A DNA stretch of 64,000 nucleotides, taken from Paenibacillus uliginis N3/975. Lineage in GTDB: Bacteria; Bacillota; Bacilli; Paenibacillales; Paenibacillaceae. The stretch is taken from assembly GCF_900177425.1 (NCBI RefSeq), contig NZ_LT840184.1, positions 5,355,189-5,419,188 on the forward strand, written 5' to 3'. The notes below the pieces were generated by a model, which did not search any database, was not told the origin of the DNA, and was given only the letters and a program-made list of their open reading frames with translations. Below are positions 36,948 to 45,750 of the stretch, piece by piece. A program made the position numbers and the translations under genes. The stretch's first letter is position 1, and the number at the start of each line of letters is the position of its first letter.

Positions 36948-36975
36948 CTCCAGCGCCTCCTTTCCTGTTTGAGCC

Positions 36976-37578
36976 TTACAGTCCCTTTATTTTAGACAAC
37001 GGCCAAAGAATAAACTCCGCCCGTCCTACGATGTCCGACTCCTTTACACTTCCGAATTCGCGGCTGTCCTTGCTCTTTCGAAGATGGCGGTTATCACCCA
37101 TGACAAAATAACGGCCTTCCTCTAAGGTAACCGGACCGAAATCAGGATCTTCGATCGGAACGTCTGTATAAGGTTCCTCTTGCGCCTCACCATTCACATA
37201 AAGAATATGTCCCTTGACCTCGACCGTGTCACCTGGAAGGCCAATAACCCTTTTTACAAGAAATTCCTTTCTGTCCGGACCGGTACTTGGATCCTTCAGC
37301 ACAATCACGTCACCGCGGTTTGGATCAGCAAAGCGGTATACCAATTTATTGATAAACAGCCGCTCGGACGCTTCCAGTGTCGGCTTCATCGATTCTCCTT
37401 TAACCATAGACAGATTAAAGACAAACATATTCAGTAGAACCATGATACAAAATGCAATGGCAATCGTCTTAACCCAATCCCACAGCTCAGCAGCCCAGCT
37501 ATTCTTCTCGGCCGGTTTCCCTTGGGAATTCGATGCATCTCCATTCTCACTCGAACCCGGTGGAATTACTTGTCCCAT
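36976..37578 (-). CDS. lepB: Type I signal peptidase
   Basis: A 200-residue membrane serine protease that removes signal peptides of exported proteins. One membrane segment (residues ~32-52), catalytic Ser in VKGESMKPTL, catalytic Lys in LVKRVIGLPGD, and the conserved VMGDNRHLRKSKDSREFG box. A Sip-type single-spanning enzyme. ATG follows AAAGAAGGTGTAGC. Probably co-transcribed with the QueG-Ogt gene downstream. Confidence 0.95.
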   Translation of the reverse strand: MGQVIPPGSSENGDASNSQGKPAEKNSWAAELWDWVKTIAIAFCIMVLLNMFVFNLSMVKGESMKPTLEASERLFINKLVYRFADPNRGDVIVLKDPSTGPDRKEFLVKRVIGLPGDTVEVKGHILYVNGEAQEEPYTDVPIEDPDFGPVTLEEGRYFVMGDNRHLRKSKDSREFGSVKESDIVGRAEFILWPLSKIKGL

Positions 37579-37773
37579 GCTACACCTTCTTTACTATCAA
37601 GTTAGCCTCCACTTGGAGACCGCTATATAAATTGGTACATTAATAGAAAAGCATATCTCTCTCCCATTTGCAACGGTCGATAGATATGCTTCATATAGAA
37701 ATAAATGTCGTTTCCCGCTTTTACGCGTCCATTTGGACACATGTCGTGAAACCAGTTTAATCCGATCTGACCA

Positions 37774-38199
37774 TTACGGCTGAGCTACTATGCTCAGCTT
37801 CTGGAAGGCTGTCAGGATTTTATTTGCGCCGTATCCCATCGCTTCATACAACGGCATCGCAGCTGCATTATGTTCATCACCGGCAACGAGAATCCGGCTG
37901 ACCTTACGGGATTGGAACCGCTGTTCCATAGCCTCGACAAGGGCTTTTCCAATTCCTTGTCTACGGTAATCGGGATGAATGGCAATGCGGTAATAACACC
38001 CACTATTGCGTTCGATGGTCCCAATCAAGGCACCAACAATTTCGCCATCTTCTTCTGCTACCATAATCAGGTCTGAATCCCAGGCAAGCTGTCTGGAAAA
38101 AGGTTCCATCGTATTTTCGTAGCATTCTTCCGACAAAGCAATCTGTAAAAGCTCAGTTACTTGGTTACAGTCACTCAACTGAAAGGAACGAACATGCAT
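37774..38199 (-). CDS. GNAT-family N-acetyltransferase
   Basis: A 141-residue single-domain acetyltransferase. The acetyl-CoA pyrophosphate loop is in HPDYRRQGIGKALVEAME, preceded by the beta-4 strand YYRIAI, with the late motif NAAAMPLYEAMGYGA. The substrate cannot be inferred. ATG follows AAAAGGGAGATTTTGAG. Monocistronic. Confidence 0.88.
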   Translation of the reverse strand: MHVRSFQLSDCNQVTELLQIALSEECYENTMEPFSRQLAWDSDLIMVAEEDGEIVGALIGTIERNSGCYYRIAIHPDYRRQGIGKALVEAMEQRFQSRKVSRILVAGDEHNAAAMPLYEAMGYGANKILTAFQKLSIVAQP

Positions 38200-38464
38200 C
38201 TCAAAATCTCCCTTTTCGTTAGCATGATGCGGTTTACGCGGCTTACAATTAAGTATTCCGTTGATGCAAACCTAACATTAATAATTACTACAAAAAATGC
38301 GAAAATCCTGCGTTCTTGTCCATTAAACCACATATTACTCCAGAATTCACGAGTTTTCTTTTGAAAACGCTTTATATGAAGCGGTTACATTTTAATCGCT
38401 GGCTAAATTTCTATCTTTGTCCTTCAAATCAAAAAAATGGATTCGTATCCCGGACTCACTTTAT
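38200..38464. other. Non-coding gap between GNAT gene and exporter operon
   Basis: About 265 bases, A/T-rich, with no reading frame that I would call. It contains a cre-like sequence (38362-38375) but no convincing promoter. Confidence 0.6.
38362..38375. promoter_or_regulatory. cre-like (CcpA) sequence
   Basis: TGAAAACGCTTTAT matches the cre consensus TGWAARCGYTWNCW at 13 of 14 positions. It is 163 bases upstream of the GNAT start codon, with no promoter identified nearby. Confidence 0.3.
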
Positions 38465-38509
38465 AAAAAAACAGCACCCTTCCGGCTAAATACCGAGAAG
38501 AGCGCTGCT
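38465..38509 (-). terminator. Terminator of the exporter operon
   Basis: Minus strand CAGCGCTCTTCTCGG / CCGGAAGGGTGCTG arms followed by seven T; 20 bases after the adaptor stop. Confidence 0.8.
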
Positions 38510-38529
38510 CTTTAAGATAGAATCTTCTT

Positions 38530-39681
38530 TTACTGCAGGACCACTGAATCGCCGGCCTTAAGTCCTGATAAAACTTCTGTTTTGTCCAGCGTTACCATAC
38601 CGATCTTAATATCCTGCCGCTCAATTTGACCATTTCCCTTGTCCACCATAACGTACGATTCGCCGCCTTCAGTCAGAACAGCAAGCTTCGGAACAACAAT
38701 GGCTTTATCCTTCTGTTCGCTTACAATCTCACCGTTGAGCGTCAACCCACCGATTAAGCGGTCATTTTTAGGTAGCGAGATGATAACCTTAAACTGTGGT
38801 GTCTGGGAAGTTTGCTTCTCCTGGGTGACCGCCTCAGCGAATTTTGCCACTTCCACCACTTTTCCCTTTAGGCGCAGGTCCTTAATGGAAGGCATCTTCA
38901 CCTCGACAGCCATGCCCGGTTTAATGCTGAATACATCATTTTCATCTACATATGCCACAAAGCGCAGAGAGTTTAAATCAACTATTTTTCCGATATATTG
39001 ATTCGCTGTCACCGATTGCGGCTGCGGCTTTTGCGTGCTGTCGAACAGAAAAATCCCTGAATCCGGTGATCTGTACGTAGACAGATTCAATTTGTCATGC
39101 AAGTCAGCCATCGCCTGACGTTCAATAATGTCGTTTACTTCTTCCAGCTGACTGCTCAGCTGCGCATTTTCCTGCTCGGTTAACGTCTTAAGTTGCTCGG
39201 CTAACGCCTTAAGTCGTTCGGCTTCCGTAGCTCCAAGTGGGGCATTGTCCAAACCCTGATTCAAAATGAACTCCTCTAGTTCCTGCTCCTTCTTCTTCTT
39301 CTCCTGCTCCTGCTTCTTCTTCTCCTGCTCCAACTTCCGCTTCTTCTGCTCTGCTTCCTTCTGTTGAAGCTGCTGGCGCAGCTCTTTTTGCTCCAGGTTA
39401 AAGAGAATGTCCCCTTTCTTGATCTGTTGGCCGTTCACTACTTTCCAGGATGACACCTTCGCTTCAAAAGGTGTGTATACATTCGTTTCCCGTCCATACT
39501 CGGACCTGCCCTTGACCTGAACGGTCGACATGATGGTTTCCTCGGTTACAGGAAATGAAATGACCTGCGGCTCTTCCATCATGGGATCGACAGGTGCTGC
39601 CGGCTTCATCTTTCCATATCCCCAATAGCCCACGAAGGCCAGAACAGCGACAAGCACCGTCCATTTTATGATCTTCTTCAT
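38530..39681 (-). CDS. HlyD/MacA-family adaptor protein of an ABC exporter
   Basis: A 383-residue membrane-fusion-type adaptor. One N-terminal membrane segment (residues ~5-23); lipoyl/barrel-sandwich half motif TPFEAKVSSWKVVNGQQIKKG in part (SSWKVVNGQQIKKGD, ~80); a long coiled-coil hairpin (~100-195) very rich in Lys, Glu and Gln; then beta-barrel domains (GMAVEVKMPSIKDLRLKGKV). Resembles YvrP of B. subtilis. Last gene of the four-gene operon, 36 bases after the permease. ATG follows AAAGGGAGCTAAGGAGC. In Gram-positive bacteria such adaptors link MacB-like permeases to extracellular substrates. Confidence 0.85.
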   Translation of the reverse strand: MKKIIKWTVLVAVLAFVGYWGYGKMKPAAPVDPMMEEPQVISFPVTEETIMSTVQVKGRSEYGRETNVYTPFEAKVSSWKVVNGQQIKKGDILFNLEQKELRQQLQQKEAEQKKRKLEQEKKKQEQEKKKKEQELEEFILNQGLDNAPLGATEAERLKALAEQLKTLTEQENAQLSSQLEEVNDIIERQAMADLHDKLNLSTYRSPDSGIFLFDSTQKPQPQSVTANQYIGKIVDLNSLRFVAYVDENDVFSIKPGMAVEVKMPSIKDLRLKGKVVEVAKFAEAVTQEKQTSQTPQFKVIISLPKNDRLIGGLTLNGEIVSEQKDKAIVVPKLAVLTEGGESYVMVDKGNGQIERQDIKIGMVTLDKTEVLSGLKAGDSVVLQ

Positions 39682-39717
39682 GCTCCTTAGCTCCCTTTCC
39701 GATGCTAATTCATAATC

Positions 39718-41112
39718 CTAATCCCGCTTAATCGCGAGCAATGCATTGGTTCTTGCGGCGCTGATCGCCGGATAAATACCTGACATGACCCCTGTCATCA
39801 CAGCGAATGCAATTCCAATGGGCAGCGTGTCCAGTGTAACTACAACCTGCAGCCCCGACATGCCTGCAGAAGCTGTAATGAATGAATTCAGCCCGGTGAC
39901 AATCAAATTAGCGAATACGATACCAAGCAGACCGCCCAAAAACCCAAGCAAACTGGCTTCAACAATGAACATGTTGCGGATCTGCGGCATATTGGCCCCG
40001 AGCACTTTCATAATGCCGATTTGCCGTCGACGCTGATGCGTAGACATCGTCATGGCAACAATAATAGATATGGAGGCCAATAACAGAATGAATACACCAA
40101 CGCCCAGTGCGATCGCCTTAAATGTGTTCATTTGAGAGGCAATCTGATCGCGCATCATCAAATTGTCACTCGCGTTGAGCGAAAGCTTTTGAATCAATTC
40201 TTCCAGCGGCTTAATGCTTTCGAGATCATCCACTTTAATCGTAAGGGAATCGTATACCCGCTGTTTCGGAGCCGTGCCTCCCTGTGGACTTAGGCTGTTG
40301 CTAAGCCATTCCGCGGTTTCAAAAGATACATATGCCTGACGATCATAAAAAGCAAATTGAGCATTTTCTCCCACGGGGACATCGAGCACGCCCCCTACAT
40401 AAAGCTGCGGGCTGAGTACTGTCTTTTCGTTCTCCCATCGCTCCATTTGAATGTTTTTGCCGTACATATCCGAAACCATGCTTTCATACATTTGCCATTC
40501 TTCCCACAGCTTCGGGTTTTCGGGATCTGTACTCATCATTTGGTTCAATCGTTCACTTGTCTGCTTATCGATCCACCCTGTTGTGGCTCCATAGTTGAAC
40601 ACAACGGCACCAAGCTGCTCCAAAGGGCCACCCTGTTTAAACTTATTCCCCTGTTCTTTAAGCTGCGAGAGATCCATGGCGACAAGAGACAGGTTTTGGT
40701 TAACTAAATTATCTGACGATATGGACCTAAAGTTTCCGACCCGTTTAGTAGCTATCGCGGATTTAACATGATCAAAGCCTTTAATCACTTCAAGCTTATC
40801 GTCTGTAAGCAAGCCGCGGTCCCATCCGGCGGATTCGCCCGATCCACTGGCACCGCCACTGGCACCGCCACCGCCACCGCCACCGCCACCGCCACCGCCA
40901 CCGCCCGAGCTTTGGGGGGTAACATTAATTTCGTCAAGCTTCAGGCTCCCTATAATCTCTTTCTCCAAATAGCTCTGAGCGGAGTTACCGAGGCTAAGGG
41001 CAACAATAATCGCCGCACAGCCGATGGAAATACCGGTCATGCATAAGGCAGTAACTACTTTACGGCGCTTAATCTGACCCCATGCCAGCCGCATACTGTC
41101 TGCAAGTCTCAC
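39718..41112 (-). CDS. MacB/YvrN-type ABC transporter permease with poly-glycine segment
   Basis: A 464-residue FtsX/MacB-like permease: first membrane segment (residues ~18-40, VTALCMTGISIGCAAIIVA), a large extracytoplasmic domain, then three membrane segments near residues 328-352, 378-405 and 428-450. SIIVAMTMSTHQRRRQIGIMKVLGA is the conserved cytoplasmic loop (given in part: MSTHQRRRQIGIMKVLGA). Just after the first segment a run of 14 Gly (~residues 71-84) is followed by an Ala/Ser/Gly-rich stretch. Start GTG overlaps the ATPase stop by four bases and follows GGGAGGCGATGGCAA. Works with the adjacent ATPase and adaptor. Confidence 0.87.
   Translation of the reverse strand: MRLADSMRLAWGQIKRRKVVTALCMTGISIGCAAIIVALSLGNSAQSYLEKEIIGSLKLDEINVTPQSSGGGGGGGGGGGGGGASGGASGSGESAGWDRGLLTDDKLEVIKGFDHVKSAIATKRVGNFRSISSDNLVNQNLSLVAMDLSQLKEQGNKFKQGGPLEQLGAVVFNYGATTGWIDKQTSERLNQMMSTDPENPKLWEEWQMYESMVSDMYGKNIQMERWENEKTVLSPQLYVGGVLDVPVGENAQFAFYDRQAYVSFETAEWLSNSLSPQGGTAPKQRVYDSLTIKVDDLESIKPLEELIQKLSLNASDNLMMRDQIASQMNTFKAIALGVGVFILLLASISIIVAMTMSTHQRRRQIGIMKVLGANMPQIRNMFIVEASLLGFLGGLLGIVFANLIVTGLNSFITASAGMSGLQVVVTLDTLPIGIAFAVMTGVMSGIYPAISAARTNALLAIKRD
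40863..40904. repeat. Seven perfect hexamer repeats in the permease gene
   Basis: CACCGC repeated seven times on the plus strand, encoding 14 consecutive Gly (GGC/GGT alternating) on the minus strand. Being a multiple of three, slippage would change glycine number by two per unit without breaking the frame. Confidence 0.95.
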
Positions 41113-41876
41113 TTGCCATCGCCTCCCTCATCCGCGCAGGCCGGGGCACCGGACAAAACCGGGACAGAATACATCGCCTTATCAACTGTTTTTGGGGCCT
41201 GATAGTCCTCCGGCTGCACCAAAAAACCGTCACGGAGCATGATCGTTTTTTTCATCTGCGCGGCGACTTCCATCTCATGGGTTACGATGACAAAGGTCGT
41301 GTTCATCGATTGGTTGAGGTTCATCATGATACTGATAATTTCCTCTTCTGTTTTAGTATCCAAGTTGCCTGTCGGCTCGTCCGCAAAAATAACGGAAGGC
41401 TCAGTGATCAGCGAACGCGCAATACTAACACGCTGCTGCTGTCCGCCGGACAGCTGGGCCGGATACATTCCGGACTTATCGCCAATCCCCGTCATTTCAA
41501 GAAGCTCCATCGCTTTCTTGCGGCGTTTAGACGATGAAATGGACTGAAAAACGAGCGGAAGCTCTACATTTTCCCGAATCGTCAGCGTAGGGATGAGTTC
41601 ATATGCCTGAAAAATAAATCCGATGTGCTTGCGCCGAAACTCTGCCAGCTTGTTTTCCCCAAACTTAACGATATCCTGATCAGCAATATAAATATGGCCT
41701 TCTGTCGGCTTCATCAGCCCTGCCATCAAATTGAGCAGAGTGGATTTGCCCGACCCGGAGCTGCCCAGAAGAGCGATCATCTCCCCTTTTTGGACTTCAA
41801 ACTGAATGTTATGAAGCACCTTCAGCACTTCATTGCCATTTTTGAAGCTGTGCGACACATTTTCCAAACGCAGCAT
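41109..41876 (-). CDS. LolD/MacB/YvrO-type ABC transporter ATPase
   Basis: A 255-residue ABC ATPase: Walker A LLGSSGSGKSTLLNLMAG, Q-loop GFIFQAYELIP, signature LSGGQQQRVSIARSL, Walker B SVIFADEPTGNLD, switch His in IVTHEMEVA. These are typical of MacB/LolCDE-type mechanotransmission ABC systems. The ATG at 41876 follows AAAGGAAACGCGAAC; an extension to 41918 would overlap the upstream gene. It lies 28 bases after the repeat-protein gene. Confidence 0.9.
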   Translation of the reverse strand: MLRLENVSHSFKNGNEVLKVLHNIQFEVQKGEMIALLGSSGSGKSTLLNLMAGLMKPTEGHIYIADQDIVKFGENKLAEFRRKHIGFIFQAYELIPTLTIRENVELPLVFQSISSSKRRKKAMELLEMTGIGDKSGMYPAQLSGGQQQRVSIARSLITEPSVIFADEPTGNLDTKTEEEIISIMMNLNQSMNTTFVIVTHEMEVAAQMKKTIMLRDGFLVQPEDYQAPKTVDKAMYSVPVLSGAPACADEGGDGK

Positions 41877-41904
41877 GTTCGCGTTTCCTTTCTGGTCCTT
41901 GATT

Positions 41905-44469
41905 TTACCTGTCTTCATACGGATCCTCGTTCAGCTGCACCGTCAAATTATAACTTTGGCTGCCAAGCGTAATTCGCTCGTTCTGGAATTCATCCACCAG
42001 TGTCAAGTTAACCCATCCGCCTCTGATCTTCTTATATAACTCATCAGTCAGTTCAAATGAAGCTGTCCGCGTGCCCGGAACCTGGATGTCTGTGCCCGGC
42101 GTAAGCGTACGCTCCTGCGTCTGCCCAAAATGGTCTTTAATGATTAAAATCAACTTGTGACCAGCATCGGCAGCGGTTATGTTCTCGCTGCGTTTCACGT
42201 CAAAAGTGACCTTCAGTGAGATTGTAGAGCTGCCTTCCTGCAGATTGCCTACCGCCTTAGTAACCGAGACGTTGTAAGGAAACCAATTTAACTGGGTCAG
42301 TGAGGAGCTTACAGCCGGTCTCACTGGATTGAGCATTAGCTTCTTCACACCCAGAACACCGGTTATGTCTTTGCCCGGTTCCGCAAACTTGCCTTCGGAC
42401 ATCGCAGTGCCCACAGCAAGACCTATATCGCTCGCGGCGCCCTTCGGCACCCTTGCCCAAAAGACGACCGACTGCTTGGCACCAGGTTGAAGTGCGGTTT
42501 CCGGCTGTACGGTGTCCGCTTCATAAATTTTTCCGTCTGTGCTTTGGAAATACCCTTTCAGCCGCGCTGCCTGCATCCGGCGCTGCTCACTGCTTGTCAG
42601 TGTTAACTCGGAGTATATAATATCTGAGTCCACTCCCTCATAAATGACCGTCCGCCGTTCTTGCGCTTCGGCACGTTTACCTGGTGTCGCGATGGAATAA
42701 GGCTCCCCTTTATCCAAAACCTTGATCGACTGCATGGTTGTTCCTGACGTGGTCAAGTTAAGGAAAGGTGCTTTTGCCGTATCTTTTTGGGTAAACAACT
42801 CAAAGCGGAGTGAACGAATATTTTGGGTATAAGGAATCCGTGTCAAGACATACACCTCGGTCGATGCCCCGGGGGCAATCAAGGAACCTTGCTCGTCCGC
42901 AATAACCTCGGAACTAGCCAGAACTGTCTTTTCGTCCGCTTTTACATTCACTTTCAGTTCAGGCAGCAGTGTTGAGTTCCAGTCTTGAGTATTGCGCAGA
43001 CGCAACTTGGCGACAACGAGGTCCTTATCCTCCCAAGGAAGGCGTTGGATGGATTCCAGTGTATACGCAAAACCATTTGCCGTCTGCGCGCCGTATTCCA
43101 CACCGATGGATGCTTTATGTTCAGGTTGATAAGACAGGCCAAAGTATGCAATCGGCACGATCATTCTGCCCGAGGCATCGGGAGCTGCAGATGTGTTGCC
43201 AGGCTCAGCCGGATTTACAGGCGATTTGGACGGAAGACCGGAACCGGACGGTTCAATCATTTGCAGTTTTAACCGATCCTGCCTGAGATTGAGCGGGAGC
43301 GGAATTTCCATCGAAATCGTTTTCTCCTCCGCAGGCCGTAGCGTTATCGTCGCCGCTTTATCATCCGGAATGTAAGGATGATAAGTTCCTTCCGAAGCTT
43401 TAATCGCAAACTCATAGGCAGGAACCTCCACCGGTTTATTGCCTTTGTTTTTGAAAGTCATTTCGATATTCCATAAGGCCTGATCACCGGATGCCCGTAT
43501 AGTAGCGTGACGAACCTTGGCATCGACACGATTTCCTTGGAGTGTCAGCGCTTTAACAGATCCTGGCGCAATATCCCAATTGGGAGCTATTGCGTCAGGC
43601 AGCTTGAATGATGCGGTAGGCAGAGACAGCTTTAGCGTTTCATCGTTTTCCGTCCACAAGAAGCGTAAGTCCTTTGTTTTAAGATATGAAGGAATTTCAG
43701 TTATGTAATAAACGAGTTTCTTCTCTTTCGGCTGAACAGGTGATCCATCTTTTCCGGCTTCCGGCTGAAGAAGGAAAGAAGTACCGCTGCGTGTTACCAA
43801 ATACGGGTCGTAACTGCTGTCTGTCCATACCATTCCGCCGCGATTTGTAATATACATTCCAACCTTGGCCATTACTTTGCCATTATACTTAATGATTTGC
43901 AGGGATTCCGTCTGAACGGTAATCGGTGTTCCGCCCAGCTTCAGCATAGTGCTCGCCCCAGGTGCCACAGCGGGTGAATAGTTCGTCGGCAATTTATACG
44001 CTCCTACACGCTGCAGATAGCCTTTTACTTTCGGATTCCATACATCCATAGCCACCTTCATGCCGGATAAGGAGCCTGTACTAATCTTGGCATAGTAGGT
44101 CACGCTCAAACTTTGGCCGGGTCCGACCCCTTTTTTAGTGATGTCGCGGGTAATCGGATTTGCTGCGGTTACAGAACCGTCGGGCAGCACCACTCTAGGA
44201 AAATAAGTAACAAGCCGTGCTGTGCTTTTGCCCTTATTTTTATAATTCAGCGTAAACACAGCCACATGGCTGCCGTTCTGCTGCCAGACATCTGCATGCT
44301 CTAGAGCTGCAGAGACACTGTTACCGAGCCCTATGTTCCCGATCGGAGTTAACGTTTTCTTTGCTGAGACCGGCACGTTAGTCTTTCCGGCTGCCGCATC
44401 GGCTTGCGGTGAGGCAGCAAGCACCGCGCCTAGCAAAATGGCTGTCACTTTGACCATTTTAGTATTCAT
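41905..44469 (-). CDS. Secreted repeat protein of unknown function, first gene of the exporter operon
   Basis: An 854-residue protein with a signal peptide (residues 1-26, cleavage near ADAAA). I do not recognise the family. The mature protein is beta-rich and appears to contain at least five divergent copies of a module of ~130-150 residues; each has a (P-G/E)-x-x-(S/K)-hydrophobic strand, an IP or similar turn, and a L-R-F-like strand: residues ~115-146, 246-274, 379-406, 532-560 and 661-690. N-terminal strands such as FTLNYKNKGKS and MTFKNKGNKP resemble bacterial Ig/CARDB-type domains. It is 28 bases upstream of the ATPase and so probably a partner or substrate of the exporter. ATG follows AAGGGAGTATTTCTATAA. 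Confidence 0.8.
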   Translation of the reverse strand: MNTKMVKVTAILLGAVLAASPQADAAAGKTNVPVSAKKTLTPIGNIGLGNSVSAALEHADVWQQNGSHVAVFTLNYKNKGKSTARLVTYFPRVVLPDGSVTAANPITRDITKKGVGPGQSLSVTYYAKISTGSLSGMKVAMDVWNPKVKGYLQRVGAYKLPTNYSPAVAPGASTMLKLGGTPITVQTESLQIIKYNGKVMAKVGMYITNRGGMVWTDSSYDPYLVTRSGTSFLLQPEAGKDGSPVQPKEKKLVYYITEIPSYLKTKDLRFLWTENDETLKLSLPTASFKLPDAIAPNWDIAPGSVKALTLQGNRVDAKVRHATIRASGDQALWNIEMTFKNKGNKPVEVPAYEFAIKASEGTYHPYIPDDKAATITLRPAEEKTISMEIPLPLNLRQDRLKLQMIEPSGSGLPSKSPVNPAEPGNTSAAPDASGRMIVPIAYFGLSYQPEHKASIGVEYGAQTANGFAYTLESIQRLPWEDKDLVVAKLRLRNTQDWNSTLLPELKVNVKADEKTVLASSEVIADEQGSLIAPGASTEVYVLTRIPYTQNIRSLRFELFTQKDTAKAPFLNLTTSGTTMQSIKVLDKGEPYSIATPGKRAEAQERRTVIYEGVDSDIIYSELTLTSSEQRRMQAARLKGYFQSTDGKIYEADTVQPETALQPGAKQSVVFWARVPKGAASDIGLAVGTAMSEGKFAEPGKDITGVLGVKKLMLNPVRPAVSSSLTQLNWFPYNVSVTKAVGNLQEGSSTISLKVTFDVKRSENITAADAGHKLILIIKDHFGQTQERTLTPGTDIQVPGTRTASFELTDELYKKIRGGWVNLTLVDEFQNERITLGSQSYNLTVQLNEDPYEDR

Positions 44470-44545
44470 TTATAGAAATACTCCCTTCAGATCCGCCATA
44501 TCCACTCTCCAAGTTTCATGGTCAGGTTAATGGATTTGTTTACGG

Positions 44546-44624
44546 TTATATATGTAACGAAAGACTTCGTCACAAAGTTTGCGTGTTATATGTATCGAAA
44601 GATGTCATTATACAAGTTTTTGTG
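44546..44624 (-). repeat. Tandem imperfect 40-base repeats upstream of the exporter operon
   Basis: 44546-44585 and 44586-44624 are imperfect direct repeats sharing TTATAT, GTA[AT]CGAAAGA, TC[AT], ACAA, GTTT and GTG in the same order. On the minus strand each has a TTGT-like -35 region and a TATA-like -10 region (copy 1: TTGTGA, 17 bases, TATATA). They may be duplicated promoters or operator sites. They lie 75-155 bases before the repeat-protein start codon. Confidence 0.6.
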
Positions 44625-44663
44625 TTAAAAACGGGTTCACCTCCGACTTTTCAAACATAAAAG

Positions 44664-44693
44664 TTGATTTAATCCCCCCGAACGGTTTAATAT
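44664..44693 (+). promoter_or_regulatory. sodA promoter
   Basis: -35 TTGATT (44664-44669), 18 bases, -10 TAATAT (44688-44693), giving a leader of about 108 bases. Confidence 0.5.
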
Positions 44694-44733
44694 ATGTATG
44701 TAGCCGAATTACATATTGTATTTCTCCGGGTGA

Positions 44734-44764
44734 TAAAGGCTTCCAGATCTAGGAAGGCCCTTTA
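44734..44764 (+). other. Stem-loop in the sodA leader
   Basis: TAAAGGCTTCC / GGAAGGCCCTTTA form a stem with two one-base bulges and a seven-base loop, with no T run. It could stabilise the mRNA 5' end. No gene lies in 44470-44808. Confidence 0.45.
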
Positions 44765-44808
44765 ATCATAACCAAAAAAAAACTATATTTACAGGAGGTA
44801 TTTTCATT

Positions 44809-45417
44809 ATGGCATTTCAATTACCACAGCTTCCTTACGCAAACAACGCGCTCGAGCCTCACATCGACGCACAGACGATGGAGATTCACCATGACCGCCA
44901 CCATAACACCTATGTTACCAATTTGAATGCAGCGCTTGAGAACGCTCCTGAATTTGCGAACAAATCGCTGGAAGAACTCATCAGCAACCTTGACGCTATT
45001 CCAGAGAGCATCCGTACTGCTGTTCGCAACAACGGCGGCGGTCATGCAAACCACTCCCTCTTCTGGGAAATTATCGGACCAAACGGCGGCGGCAATCCTA
45101 CCGGCGCTTTGGCTGAAGCGATCGACAGCGAGCTTGGCGGCTTCGATAAGTTCAAAGAAGACTTCGCAAAAGCAGCTACTACCCGCTTCGGAAGCGGTTG
45201 GGCATGGCTCGTGTTGAAAGACGGCAAACTGGCTGTAACCAGCACTCCTAACCAAGACAGCCCGATCATGGAAGGTCAAACTCCTCTCCTTGGATTGGAC
45301 GTTTGGGAGCATGCTTACTACCTGAAATATCAAAACAAACGCCCAGATTACATCTCCGCTTTCTGGAATGTTGTAAACTGGGAAGAAGTTGGCAAACGCT
45401 ACGACAACGCGAAGTAA
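44809..45417 (+). CDS. sodA: Superoxide dismutase (Mn/Fe)
   Basis: A 202-residue standard SOD. Metal ligands: His in MEIHHDRHHNTYV, His in GHANHSLFWEII, Asp and His in LDVWEHAYYLKYQNKRPDYI. The GGGNPTGALAEAI and SGWAWLVLKDG segments match Bacillus Mn-SodA. ATG follows ACAGGAGGTATTTTCATT. Ends in its own terminator. This is the conventional SOD; the fused one is at 32.8 kb. Confidence 0.95.
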   Translation: MAFQLPQLPYANNALEPHIDAQTMEIHHDRHHNTYVTNLNAALENAPEFANKSLEELISNLDAIPESIRTAVRNNGGGHANHSLFWEIIGPNGGGNPTGALAEAIDSELGGFDKFKEDFAKAATTRFGSGWAWLVLKDGKLAVTSTPNQDSPIMEGQTPLLGLDVWEHAYYLKYQNKRPDYISAFWNVVNWEEVGKRYDNAK

Positions 45418-45443
45418 TTGCCGCTAAAAACCACATACAAGTT

Positions 45444-45485
45444 GAAACGCTATCGTTCTTCACTATGGACGATAGCGTTTTTTTG
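45444..45485 (+). terminator. sodA terminator
   Basis: AAACGCTATCGT / ACGATAGCGTTT stem followed by TTTTT. Confidence 0.9.
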
Positions 45486-45557
45486 CGAGAAATATAAGCC
45501 AAGTCGCATCAAGCCGGATAGCGGCACCAAAAAGTTGGAATAAAAGTTTGACCATCT

Positions 45558-45586
45558 TTGATTTTTAACTGGAAATCAGATATGAT
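45558..45586 (+). promoter_or_regulatory. Promoter upstream of the first LacI gene
   Basis: -35 TTGATT (45558-45563), 17 bases, -10 TATGAT (45581-45586). The start would be near 45593, giving an unusually long leader of about 205 bases. Confidence 0.65.
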
Positions 45587-45592
45587 AAAGAT

Positions 45593-45750
45593 ACGATTCT
45601 TGTCCTTCGCAATGCATGCATATCGTGTTTAAAGGGCCATTTTGATTATCGATAGAGTGCTTCGCAGCTAAGTTATTCCGTTACCGTGATATAAACTCAT
45701 TGCATCAACAAGCTGCTCGTATCGACCTACTCATACGGCGGCTTTTTATT
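45593..45750 (+). ncRNA. Structured leader or small RNA ending in an intrinsic terminator
   Basis: From the predicted start at 45593 to the T run near 45747, about 155 bases. A 5' helix can form between ATACGAT (45592 region) and ATCGTGT (45622 region). GCAGCT (45664-45669) can pair with AGCTGC (45711-45716), the left arm of the terminator, as a short antiterminator. It matches no riboswitch I know. It may be a leader controlling the LacI gene or an independent small RNA. Confidence 0.4.
45710..45750 (+). terminator. Terminator inside the leader of the first LacI gene
   Basis: AAGCTGCTCGTA / TACGGCGGCTT stem (one bulge, several G-U pairs) followed by TTTTATTG. It is 48 bases before the LacI start codon and belongs to no upstream gene, as sodA ends in its own terminator. 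Confidence 0.6.

Noticed and set aside
38362..38375. CcpA-controlled promoter for the GNAT gene
   Set aside because: The cre match is good, but it is 163 bases from the gene with no promoter beside it; a chance match is likely.
40863..40904. CRISPR-like or mobile repeat
   Set aside because: The repeat is a 6-base microsatellite inside a coding frame, without spacers. No CRISPR array, IS terminal repeats or transposase frames were seen in the window.
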